From the NCBI GenBank assembly GCA_045541255.1, contig JAZQIU010000018.1:1-26573 (forward strand): a stretch of 26,573 nt of DNA, read 5' to 3'. The stretch is from UMGS1124 sp045541255. Its GTDB lineage: Bacteria; Bacillota_I; Bacilli_A; RF39; UBA660. The notes beneath the pieces are model-generated. The model ran no database searches, was not told the origin of the DNA, and saw only the letters and a list, made by a program, of their open reading frames with translations. This document shows, piece after piece, positions 16,490 through 24,405 of this stretch (position 1 is the stretch's first letter; each line of letters opens with the position of its first letter). The position numbers were made by a program, and so were the translations under genes.

Positions 16490-17710
16490 ATGGATTTAGA
16501 AACAAGAGCAATAAACATATTAAAAAAATTTAATATTATTAAAATCACAAAGAAAGCATTAGAAATTAAAGATAAAATAAAAAAGAAACCGGTTTCAAAA
16601 GAAATAGAATATTTAAATAAATATATTAAATATAACGAAAATTTATTTGAAACTGAAATAAGAAAATCAATTCATCCACAATTGAAAAATATAAACAAAA
16701 AAATAAAAGAAAAAAAATATAAAGGTATAATAATATACCCTTCAGCTGTAAAATGGGAACCAGTACAAAGGCCCCATCACATATTAAGAAAATTAGGAGA
16801 AGAAGGATATTTGTGTTTTTTCTGTGAAGAAGATCAAGAAGAATTTACTATAAATGAAAAATATAAAAATGTATTTTTGGTAAATAAACAAGAAAAATTA
16901 TTGCCACTAGTAAAGAATACTAAAGTAATAATATTAATGACCTATTTTTTACAATATTTATATGCTAAACATATTCCAAATAAAATTTTGTGGATGGATA
17001 TAGTAGATAAAATTGATTTTATGTCATTATATAATGAATATTCAAAATTATTGTGGAATGAAGCGATAGATAGTGCATTAATTTTGACATATAGTGCAGA
17101 AAATTTAAAAAAATATTTAAATAATAGAGAAGATGCAATTTTATTAGAAAATGCAGTCAATATAGATGATTTTAAAATATCAACAAAAATTATTCCAGAT
17201 GATATAAAACACATAATAAGTAATGATAAAAAGATTATAGGATATTATGGTGCAATAGAAGAATGGTTTGATTTTGATATAATCAAAAAAATAGAAAAAA
17301 AATATAATGTTGTCATAATAGGAAAAATAAATCCTGAATTAAATATAGAAAAATATAATTTGAAAAATACATATTTTTTAGGGCCAAAACAATATGAAGA
17401 ATTAAAAAATTATGCACAATATTTTAACATAGCAATGATACCATTTAAAATTTCAGAAATGACAAATTGTGTGTCACCAGTAAAATTTTTCGAATATATG
17501 GCTTTAAATAAACCAGTAATATCAACAGATATTAAGGAAATGAAAAAATATAAAAGTGATATTATCAAAATTGTAAATAAGGATAATGTTTTAGATAACA
17601 TCGAAGAATTATTATTGTTATCAGATGATAATATAATTAAAGAATGTAATAAAATAGTAGAAAAAAACACTTGGAAAAAAAGGGTGGATAAAGTAATTGA
17701 TTTATTTTAG
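16490..17710 (+). CDS. GT-B glycosyltransferase, paralogue of the 22101-23381 enzyme
   Basis: The 406-residue product begins with an amphipathic basic helix (about 5-32), then a two-domain GT-B fold. Visible landmarks are PSAVKWEPVQRPHHIL (84-99, sugar-acceptor side), LWMDIVDKIDF (about 167-177), GYYGAIEEWFDFDII (about 251-265, start of the nucleotide-binding domain) and FFEYMALNKPVIST (about 334-347), the GT4-type C-terminal donor motif with one conserved Glu. SD GGGGAAT lies inside the end of the ATPase gene, 1 base apart, so translation is coupled. It likely adds a sugar to the lipid-linked chain in the cytoplasm; sugar and linkage cannot be read. It shares its layout and several motifs with the 22101 gene. 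Confidence 0.85.
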   Translation: MDLETRAINILKKFNIIKITKKALEIKDKIKKKPVSKEIEYLNKYIKYNENLFETEIRKSIHPQLKNINKKIKEKKYKGIIIYPSAVKWEPVQRPHHILRKLGEEGYLCFFCEEDQEEFTINEKYKNVFLVNKQEKLLPLVKNTKVIILMTYFLQYLYAKHIPNKILWMDIVDKIDFMSLYNEYSKLLWNEAIDSALILTYSAENLKKYLNNREDAILLENAVNIDDFKISTKIIPDDIKHIISNDKKIIGYYGAIEEWFDFDIIKKIEKKYNVVIIGKINPELNIEKYNLKNTYFLGPKQYEELKNYAQYFNIAMIPFKISEMTNCVSPVKFFEYMALNKPVISTDIKEMKKYKSDIIKIVNKDNVLDNIEELLLLSDDNIIKECNKIVEKNTWKKRVDKVIDLF

Positions 17711-17721
17711 GAGGTATTTAT

Positions 17722-19626
17722 ATGAACGATTACGATTACAGAAGTTATAGAATTTTAAATAAATTGAGGGTTGTACCATTAGTAAAAGCGGCATTAATTG
17801 CTAAAGACAGTGGAATAAAGGGAATTAATTCGAAGATTAAAAGTAGAAAAGAATGGAAAAAAGCTGCAAATATAGATACTTTGATTTATAAAGATATTAG
17901 TTTTCCAAATGGGACTATAGATATTGTTGTAGATGAAAAATATGATATTAGCGAAATACAAAATATGTTAGAAAAATTAGATATTAAATATAATTTATTC
18001 TATATAAATAATAATCCGACAAAAAAAGATAATTATAAAGAAATAACTACAACATTTTTCAAACAATATTTTTTGTATAGATCATTCATATTTATATCAG
18101 ATAACAAAAAAATTATAGAAAATTTTTATAATTGTATAATTGTAAAAAAGAATGAACAAATAGTTAATAAAATAAAAGATTTATTAAATAATATAGAAAC
18201 ACTTAAATTATTAGCTAATTATAATAACGCCAATAACATTACTGTAAAAGCTTCAACTTTCCTAGATTATAAAGGTACTAACTACTATTCTGGTGGGGCT
18301 GAAAGATATTTAGTAGATTTACATGAAGTATGCAAAAAAATGGGATATAATTTAGACATTTATCAAAATGCAGATATACCATACTTTCGTAAGTTTAATA
18401 ATATAAATGTAATTGGAATGGCTACAAAAAAAGTGCCATTAAATTATTCAATGGAATATATTAAAGAACAAGCAAAGAATTATACATGTGCTACAAGATA
18501 TTTTTCACAATTACACATATATTCAGCATTCTTTGAATGTTATCCATATTGTATTGGACCATCAATAGGTATTAGTCATGGTGTTGCATGGGATAGTCCA
18601 ATGTGCAAAAAAACCAATGGTGAAGATTTCTGGCTAAGAAATGAGAGAATGATAGAAAGTGCAGCAATGTGCGATAAAATGGTTTCAGTAGATACTAATA
18701 CAGCAAATTGGTTTCAAACAGTTGATTATGAATTAGGAAATCAAAGAGTAAAAGTTATTCCAAATTATGTAGATACAAACGAATTTTATCCTAATAAAAC
18801 AAAAGAAAATAACGATAAAATTGTAATTACATATCCTAGAAGATTATATGAACCAAGAGGAATGTATTTATTGTTAGATATAATAGATGATTTATTTAAA
18901 AAATATCCTAATATAGAAATTCATTTTGTTGGAAAAGGCTTCGATGAAGATGTTCAAAATATAAAAAATAAAATAGCAAAATATCCTGATAGAATATTCT
19001 GTTACAGCCAAACACCTGATAGAATGCATGAAGTTTATAAAAAATCAGACATTTCTCTTGTACCAACTTTATATAGTGAAGGAACAAGCTTATCGTGTTT
19101 AGAAGCAATGGCTACAGAAAATATAGTTATATCAACTAGAATTGGTGGACTTACAGACTTAATAATAAATGGATATAATGGTTATTTAATTGAACCTACT
19201 AAAGAAAGTTTATTAAAAACTTTAGAAAGCGTTTTAGATAATTATGATAAACAAAAAATTATCAAAAAAAGAGCAAGGGAAACAGCTGAAGTATTTAACA
19301 AGAATAGATGGTCACAAAGTTGGACAGAAATAATAAAAGATTTTGATTTAAAAGAAAAATCAGAAAATATAGATTTAGTAGAATTTTATGTAAAAGATGT
19401 CACTAAAATGTCAAAGAAAACATTTGAACTTGTAAAAAAAGAATTGTTAAAAAATCAATTGATTTATATAAGAAGTAAAAAAGAAATAACAGAAGATAAA
19501 ATTAGTGGTGGCTTAATTCAAGTGGTGCCATGGAATGAAGAAATTGTAAGCACCGCCAAAAAGATTTACGTAGAAAAATCATTAGAAGATAAAATAGATA
19601 GACCAGAAAAAATTGAATTAATATAA
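17722..19626 (+). CDS. Large GT4-family glycosyltransferase with extra N- and C-terminal regions
   Basis: The product has 634 residues, longer than the usual 380-420 of GT4 enzymes. Residues 1-165 are an extra region starting with an amphipathic helix like that of the preceding enzyme. The GT4 core runs from about 170 to 540: YSGGAERYLVDL (about 188-199, donor/acceptor glycine loop), ISHGVAWDSP (about 287-296), VIPNYVDTNEF (about 347-357), VGKGFDEDV and the E-x7-E motif SEGTSLSCLEAMA (about 452-464). A C-terminal tail (about 545-634) has no clear relative; it could hold the enzyme to the membrane or to partners. SD AGGAGG is strong. Both catalytic Glu residues are present, so it should be active; the sugar is unknown. 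Confidence 0.87.
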   Translation: MNDYDYRSYRILNKLRVVPLVKAALIAKDSGIKGINSKIKSRKEWKKAANIDTLIYKDISFPNGTIDIVVDEKYDISEIQNMLEKLDIKYNLFYINNNPTKKDNYKEITTTFFKQYFLYRSFIFISDNKKIIENFYNCIIVKKNEQIVNKIKDLLNNIETLKLLANYNNANNITVKASTFLDYKGTNYYSGGAERYLVDLHEVCKKMGYNLDIYQNADIPYFRKFNNINVIGMATKKVPLNYSMEYIKEQAKNYTCATRYFSQLHIYSAFFECYPYCIGPSIGISHGVAWDSPMCKKTNGEDFWLRNERMIESAAMCDKMVSVDTNTANWFQTVDYELGNQRVKVIPNYVDTNEFYPNKTKENNDKIVITYPRRLYEPRGMYLLLDIIDDLFKKYPNIEIHFVGKGFDEDVQNIKNKIAKYPDRIFCYSQTPDRMHEVYKKSDISLVPTLYSEGTSLSCLEAMATENIVISTRIGGLTDLIINGYNGYLIEPTKESLLKTLESVLDNYDKQKIIKKRARETAEVFNKNRWSQSWTEIIKDFDLKEKSENIDLVEFYVKDVTKMSKKTFELVKKELLKNQLIYIRSKKEITEDKISGGLIQVVPWNEEIVSTAKKIYVEKSLEDKIDRPEKIELI

Positions 19627-19640
19627 AGAGGGTGATTTAT

Positions 19641-20933
19641 TTGAAGATATTGGTGGTTTGTGAAAATTTTAATAATGGTGGATTAGAAACACAAATAAAA
19701 ACTTACTATGATAATTTACCTAATGATATAGAAATGATATTTGCATTTGGAAATTATACAAGAAAGATTACGCTCGAAAATGCTAAAGTATACGAAAATT
19801 TTCACTTTTCTTATTCAGATAATATTAAAGAATTTTGTGAAGATGTTGATAGACTGGTAAACATTATAAAAGAAAATGATATAGATGTTATACATGTCCA
19901 TCCTTATTATTCGTTTTTTGCGGTATTGTTAGCTAGCCAATTAACTAAAACAAAGCTTATATATACATATCATGGAGTAAGTAGTTTTAATTTCATAAAA
20001 ACACCTATAAGCTCTGCAATGTTTTACTACGCTTTTGAAATAGGAGCAATTGCAAGTGTATTATCTGTTAATATAGATGGAGTAAACACATTTAAAAAGA
20101 TATCTAATAGTAAAGTAAATATAAACCTGTTCCCTAACCCTATTGATTTAGAAGTTTTTGAAAATATAAAATATAAAGATAATAAAAAATGGGCTTTAGT
20201 CTCTCGAATAGATACTGATAAAATAAAAGAAATAAAATTAATAATTTCAAAAATGCAAAATTATAATATAAAACATATTGATATCTATGGGGATGGCTCA
20301 CTAAAAGAAGACTTATCAAAATTTATTATAGATAATAACTTAATCAAAAAGGTCACTTTAAAAGGATATTCAACCAATTTAAAAGAAGATTTGATAAAAG
20401 GATATAATGGTGTGATTGGTATAGGAAGAGTAGTGCTTGAGGCTTTAACTTTGGGTATGCCAACATTATTAATAGGTTTTAACAAAATTACTGGTTTTAT
20501 AAATAAAGAAGTGTACAATGAAATAAAAGATAGTAATTTTACAAACATAAAATACAATAAAATTAATTATAAAATGCCTACAAAAGAAGAAATAAAATTA
20601 ATACAGAAAGATATAAGAGAAAAAAATGATATAAAAGTATTAATAGAAAAATATAAAGAAATTATTAATAATTCTAGTAGTTTATATGTACAAAATTTAG
20701 AGGAATTATATAAAGAGATTAAAAAAATATCACAAAATGATCAAATAGCTATATGTGCATTCCATAAAGAAAAATTAATTTATGATTTAATATATGAATA
20801 TATTGGAAAATATACACTTACAGCAGAAATAAGTAATATATTTGTAAATGCCAATTTAGTATATGAAATGTATGATTTAATTACAATGAGAATGAATGAA
20901 TTGAAAGGAAGTATAAAAAATGAAAAAAGTTAA
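19641..20933 (+). CDS. GT4-family glycosyltransferase with TTG start
   Basis: I chose TTG at 19641 because the SD GAGGGTGA (19628-19635) is correctly spaced for it. The in-frame GTG at 19632 overlaps that SD. The product has 430 residues and begins MKILVVCENFNNGGLETQIK, the standard GT4 N-terminus with the GG acceptor loop. DVIHVHPYYS and YTYHGVSS follow, then the donor domain with LVSRIDTDK, IYGDGSLKEDL and GIGRVVLEALTLGMP, where the second catalytic Glu is present (about residue 268). A C-terminal extension (about 345-430) is unusual. It overlaps the epimerase gene by 14 bases, suggesting coupled translation. Its sugar is unknown. The UDP-GlcNAc epimerase next door suggests only that HexNAc donors are used in this locus. 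Confidence 0.86.
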   Translation: MKILVVCENFNNGGLETQIKTYYDNLPNDIEMIFAFGNYTRKITLENAKVYENFHFSYSDNIKEFCEDVDRLVNIIKENDIDVIHVHPYYSFFAVLLASQLTKTKLIYTYHGVSSFNFIKTPISSAMFYYAFEIGAIASVLSVNIDGVNTFKKISNSKVNINLFPNPIDLEVFENIKYKDNKKWALVSRIDTDKIKEIKLIISKMQNYNIKHIDIYGDGSLKEDLSKFIIDNNLIKKVTLKGYSTNLKEDLIKGYNGVIGIGRVVLEALTLGMPTLLIGFNKITGFINKEVYNEIKDSNFTNIKYNKINYKMPTKEEIKLIQKDIREKNDIKVLIEKYKEIINNSSSLYVQNLEELYKEIKKISQNDQIAICAFHKEKLIYDLIYEYIGKYTLTAEISNIFVNANLVYEMYDLITMRMNELKGSIKNEKS

Positions 20934-22032
20934 AGTAATGAGTATTTTTGGAACAAGACCTGAAGCTATTAAGATGGCTCCACTTGTTAAAGAATTAGAA
21001 AGAAGAGAAGAAATAGAAAGTATTGTTTGTGTTACTGCACAACATAGAGAAATGTTAGACCAAGTTTTAGAAACATTTGAAATTAAACCAGATTATGATT
21101 TAAATATTATGAAACAAGGACAAACACTAGGAGATGTAACTACTAGAGCACTAAATGGAGTAGAAGAAGTTATTAAAGAAAGTCAACCAGATATAGTTTT
21201 AGTACATGGAGATACAACAACAACATTTGCGGGAGCATTAGCAGCCTTCTATAATCAAGTTGCTATTGGTCACGTTGAAGCAGGATTAAGAACTTATGAT
21301 AAATATAGTCCATTCCCTGAAGAAATGAATCGTCAAATGGTAGATTGTATGACTGATATGTATTTTGCTCCAACTGAATTAAGTAAAGCAAATTTACTAA
21401 AAGAAAATATAAATGAAGAAAAAATTTATATAACAGGAAATACTGCTATAGATGCAATGAGTACTACAGTTGATTCTGATTATACTCATCCAGAATTAGA
21501 TTGGATAAACAATAATGAAAGAATGATTCTTTTAACTGCTCATAGAAGAGAAAACTTAGGAGAACCAATGAGACATATTTTCAAAGCAATTAGAAAAATT
21601 GTTGATGAGTTTGAAGATGTTAAAGTGATATATCCAATTCATATGAATCCGAAAGTAAGAGAAGTTGCAAAAGAAATATTTGATGGTTGCGATAGAGTAA
21701 AATTAATAGAACCATTAGAAGTATTTGATTTCCACAATTTCCAAAACAAATCATTTATAATTTTAACAGATAGTGGCGGAATTCAAGAAGAGGCTCCATC
21801 ATTAGGAAAACCGGTATTAGTTTTAAGAGATACTACAGAAAGACCAGAGGGGATAGATGCTGGAACTTTAAAACTAGTAGGTACTGATGAAGATGTTATT
21901 TATGAAGAAACAAAAAAATTATTAACAGATAAAGAACAATACGAAAAAATGAGTAAAGCATCAAATCCATACGGAGACGGTCATGCTAGTGAAAGAATTG
22001 TTGATGCAATAATAGAAAAGTTTAATAAATAA
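20920..22032 (+). CDS. mnaA: Non-hydrolysing UDP-GlcNAc 2-epimerase (MnaA/WecB)
   Basis: The 370-residue enzyme interconverts UDP-GlcNAc and UDP-ManNAc in the cytoplasm, giving the ManNAc donor for TagA. Family motifs are all present: GTRPEAIKMAPLV (11-23), TAQHREMLD (39-47), HGDTTTT (96-102), HVEAGLRT (118-125), PFPEEMNR (131-138), TAHRRENLG (206-214) and DSGGIQEEAPSLGKPVLVLR (284-303). The acidic residues and His known to matter in this family (D98, E120, E134, H208) are conserved. Length is normal. It starts 14 bases before the end of the preceding glycosyltransferase gene with SD GGAAG. It is the last gene of the six-gene operon and ends in a strong terminator. Confidence 0.96.
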   Translation: MKKVKVMSIFGTRPEAIKMAPLVKELERREEIESIVCVTAQHREMLDQVLETFEIKPDYDLNIMKQGQTLGDVTTRALNGVEEVIKESQPDIVLVHGDTTTTFAGALAAFYNQVAIGHVEAGLRTYDKYSPFPEEMNRQMVDCMTDMYFAPTELSKANLLKENINEEKIYITGNTAIDAMSTTVDSDYTHPELDWINNNERMILLTAHRRENLGEPMRHIFKAIRKIVDEFEDVKVIYPIHMNPKVREVAKEIFDGCDRVKLIEPLEVFDFHNFQNKSFIILTDSGGIQEEAPSLGKPVLVLRDTTERPEGIDAGTLKLVGTDEDVIYEETKKLLTDKEQYEKMSKASNPYGDGHASERIVDAIIEKFNK

Positions 22033-22045
22033 TTAAACTTTTTTT
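22016..22045 (+). terminator. Terminator of the six-gene operon, overlapping the mnaA stop
   Basis: An 11-bp stem (22016-22026 with 22032-22042, 5-base loop) is followed by T's. The TAA stop (22030-22032) spans loop and arm. Confidence 0.87.
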
Positions 22046-22054
22046 GTTGTAAAA

Positions 22055-22083
22055 TTTACTTATAAATTTTAATATGATAAAAT
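22055..22083 (+). promoter_or_regulatory. Promoter of the GT/tagA pair
   Basis: TTTACT (22055-22060), a 17-base spacer ending in TGA, and TAAAAT (22078-22083), with the recurring TATGATAAAAT context. It lies 17 bases before the ATG at 22101. Confidence 0.7.
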
Positions 22084-22100
22084 TAATATGGTGGTAAAAT

Positions 22101-23381
22101 ATGAAAGAAAAATTGTCAAAATTAGTGAATGTTTATAAAAAATATGGATTTATTGGATTTATAAAAAAATTATACGCATATATAGTTGCAAACTATTTAG
22201 ATAAAATAAGTTTTAAAGTTATATTCAATAAGAAAAAATATAAAAAAATAATAAATAATATATTAAATGAAAATAAATATGAAAGAATAATAGTATGGAG
22301 AAGTAGTTTTGGATATAATGTACCATTATTTCAAAGACCACAACATATTGCAAACAATTTAACTAAAAATAAATGCTTAGTATTATATGAAGTAACAACA
22401 ATGACAGACAAGGTAAAAACTATAAAAAAACATAGCGATAATTTATATTTAATTAACTTTAATAATATTGCTTTAAATAAATTATTAATGAAAGAACTTG
22501 AAAAAAATACTAAACCAAAATATATACAACTATATTCTACAGACTGGAAATTAACAGTAGAGAATATAGAAAATTATATTAAAAAAGGATTTAAGTTTAT
22601 ATATGAATATATAGATCATTTAAGTCCTGAATTGGCTGGAACAAAGGATTTACCTCAAAATATAATTGATAAGTATGAATATGCAATGAATAATAAAGAT
22701 GTTTATGTAGTAGTAACAGCAGATGAATTGAAAAAAGATGTTATAAGTAAAAGAGGAGATAGTAATTTAATTGAATCTAATAATGGAGTTGATTATAAAT
22801 TCTTCCAAACAATAAATAAAAAATATAAATTAGAAGAAGAATATTTAAATATAATAAATAACGGAAAAATTAATATATGTTATTATGGAGCTTTAGCAAA
22901 ATGGTTTGATTACAATTTAATTAAAAAAATAGCAAAAACTAATAAATATAATATAATACTATTTGGAATCAAGTATGATGAATCTTATGATATGAACATT
23001 AACGAAGAAGAAAACATTTACTTTATGGGACCAAGAGATTATAAAGTATTAAAAAATTATGCTTCATTATGTGATATATTAATAATACCATTTGTATTAA
23101 ATGATATAACTAAATCAACAAGCCCAGTTAAAATATTTGAGTATATGGCATTACATATACCAATAGTAACAACTGATATGTTAGAATGTAGAAAATATGA
23201 ATCAGTTTATATTGGTAAAAATCAAAAAGATTTTATAGATAAATTAGATGAAGCTTATAAAAATAAAGATAATAAAAAGTATATTAATTTATTAGATAAA
23301 GAAGCTCAAGAAAATGATTGGATACATAAAGCAAAAGCAATAATAGATAAAATAAAAGAAGATGAAAAAAATGAAAAATAA
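22101..23381 (+). CDS. GT-B glycosyltransferase, paralogue of the 16490-17710 enzyme
   Basis: The 426-residue product starts with a basic amphipathic helix (about 5-35), then GT-B domains. Landmarks parallel the 16490 enzyme: VWRSSFGYNVPLFQRPQHIA (65-84) against its KWEPVQRPHHIL; CYYGALAKWFDYNLIKKI (about 256-273) against GYYGAIEEWFDFDIIKKI; FMGPRDYKVLKNYAS against FLGPKQYEELKNYAQ; and KIFEYMALHIPIVTTD (about 344-359) against KFFEYMALNKPVISTD. The two are therefore paralogues, probably adding different sugars, or the same sugar at different positions. SD GGTGG precedes the ATG. It overlaps the tagA-like gene by at least 11 bases. The sugar is unknown. Confidence 0.86.
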   Translation: MKEKLSKLVNVYKKYGFIGFIKKLYAYIVANYLDKISFKVIFNKKKYKKIINNILNENKYERIIVWRSSFGYNVPLFQRPQHIANNLTKNKCLVLYEVTTMTDKVKTIKKHSDNLYLINFNNIALNKLLMKELEKNTKPKYIQLYSTDWKLTVENIENYIKKGFKFIYEYIDHLSPELAGTKDLPQNIIDKYEYAMNNKDVYVVVTADELKKDVISKRGDSNLIESNNGVDYKFFQTINKKYKLEEEYLNIINNGKINICYYGALAKWFDYNLIKKIAKTNKYNIILFGIKYDESYDMNINEEENIYFMGPRDYKVLKNYASLCDILIIPFVLNDITKSTSPVKIFEYMALHIPIVTTDMLECRKYESVYIGKNQKDFIDKLDEAYKNKDNKKYINLLDKEAQENDWIHKAKAIIDKIKEDEKNEK

Positions 23382-24096
23382 AATATATAAAAATTTATAT
23401 AAAGATTCAAAAGATGAGGCTTACAAATTAATAGAACAAAAATTAAAAAATAAGGAAAAAACATTTATAATTACTGCTAATCCTGAGACTTATATGTTAA
23501 GTGAAAAAGATAAAGAAATATTTGAAATATTAAATAATAAAAATAATTTAGTAGTACCAGATGGCATTGCTATTGTGAAAACTGCTAATTTTTTAGGATA
23601 TGATATAAAGGAAAGAATTACAGGAGTAGAAATTGCAGAACATTTATTAGAAGTTGCAAATAAAAATAAATATAAAGTATATTTATTTGGAGCAACAGAA
23701 GAGGTAATCGAGAAACTAGAAAATAAAATAAATAATGATTATCCTAATATAAAACTAGTTGGCGCATCTAATGGCTATATAAAAGATAAAGACTCTGTTA
23801 TGGAATATATTAAAACAACTAAACCAGATATAGTTATGTTAGCAATGGGTATTCCAATGCAAGAAAAACTTATAAATAAACATATAACTGATTTCAAAAA
23901 AGGGATATTCATTGGAGTAGGTGGCTCATTTGATGTAATAAGTGGAAGTAAAAAAAGAGCTCCTAAGATATTCATTAAACTAAATTTAGAATGGTTATAT
24001 AGAATATTATGTGAACCAAAAAGAATAAAAAGATTTTGGAATAGTAATATAAAATTTATGTTTAAAATATTAAAAATAAAAATATTTAATAAATAA
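23371..24096 (+). CDS. tagA: N-acetylmannosaminyltransferase (TagA/WecG/CpsF, GT26)
   Basis: The 241-residue enzyme transfers ManNAc from UDP-ManNAc to GlcNAc-PP-undecaprenol, completing the teichoic-acid linkage disaccharide. GT26 motifs are clear: TANPETYM (35-42), VVPDGIAIVKTA (61-72) with D64 matching the catalytic Asp of TagA enzymes, RITGVE (82-87), YLFGATEEV, MLAMGIPMQEK and FIGVGGSFDVISG. The C-terminal LEWLYRILCEPKRIKR resembles the appendage that docks TagA on the membrane. The start is uncertain: ATG 23362 has no room for an SD, while ATG 23371 has GAAG about 9 bases upstream, so I use 23371. It works with the TagO and MnaA homologues of this window. Confidence 0.93.
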   Translation: MKNKIYKNLYKDSKDEAYKLIEQKLKNKEKTFIITANPETYMLSEKDKEIFEILNNKNNLVVPDGIAIVKTANFLGYDIKERITGVEIAEHLLEVANKNKYKVYLFGATEEVIEKLENKINNDYPNIKLVGASNGYIKDKDSVMEYIKTTKPDIVMLAMGIPMQEKLINKHITDFKKGIFIGVGGSFDVISGSKKRAPKIFIKLNLEWLYRILCEPKRIKRFWNSNIKFMFKILKIKIFNK

Positions 24097-24121
24097 ATCT
24101 ACAGAAATGTAGATTTTTTTA
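24095..24121 (+). terminator. Terminator after tagA
   Basis: A 9-bp stem (24095-24103 with 24108-24116) closed by a GAAA tetraloop is followed by T's, immediately after the stop codon. Confidence 0.88.
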
Positions 24122-24177
24122 TGTAATAAAAAAGGAAATGTAAAAAAAATTACTATATAAATAGTGAAAGGAGAAAT

Positions 24178-24216
24178 ATAAAAAACAAAATCCGTACAAT
24201 AAGCGCGGATAAATAG
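24178..24216 (+). other. SD followed by a 12-codon frame lacking ATG (possible decayed leader ORF)
   Basis: A strong SD (AAAGGAG, 24167-24173) is followed by ATA at 24178-24180 where a start codon is expected. Eleven sense codons (KNKIRTISADK) and TAG follow. An ATG-to-ATA change would explain it. The frame is too short to name. ATCCG (24190-24194) can pair with CGGAT (24206-24210). Confidence 0.3.
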
Positions 24217-24229
24217 AAAGAAGGTATAA

Positions 24230-24367
24230 TATTATAATATTCTATATAAAGATAACAAAAAAATAATAGATAATAATACTTTAGTTGCATTAACACTTTT
24301 AATAGCTGAATCAAATCCAAAAGAAAAAAGTATAATTGTAGACTTAATAATGAATTTCTTAAACTAG
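24230..24367 (+). pseudogene. Small gene remnant without a start codon
   Basis: The frame 24230-24367 is open for 45 codons and reads as protein-like (YYNILYKDNKKIIDNNTLV, then an Ala/Leu-rich helix and VDLIMNFLN) until TAG. It has no ATG, GTG or TTG near its beginning. An SD-like AAAGAAGG (24217-24224) lies at a suitable distance but is followed by AT-only sequence and an in-frame TAA (24227-24229). It is most likely a decayed small gene between tagA and the HAD/GtrA gene, covering much of an otherwise empty 309-base gap. I do not recognise the product. Confidence 0.4.
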
Positions 24368-24383
24368 TTAAATATGATATACT
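24356..24383 (+). promoter_or_regulatory. Extended -10 promoter of the HAD/GtrA gene
   Basis: TATACT (24378-24383) is preceded by TGA (24375-24377), with a weak TTCTTA -35 (24356-24361) at 16 bases. It lies 22 bases before the ATG. Confidence 0.5.
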
Positions 24384-24405
24384 TATTTCATAAGGGAGTG
24401 TTATC

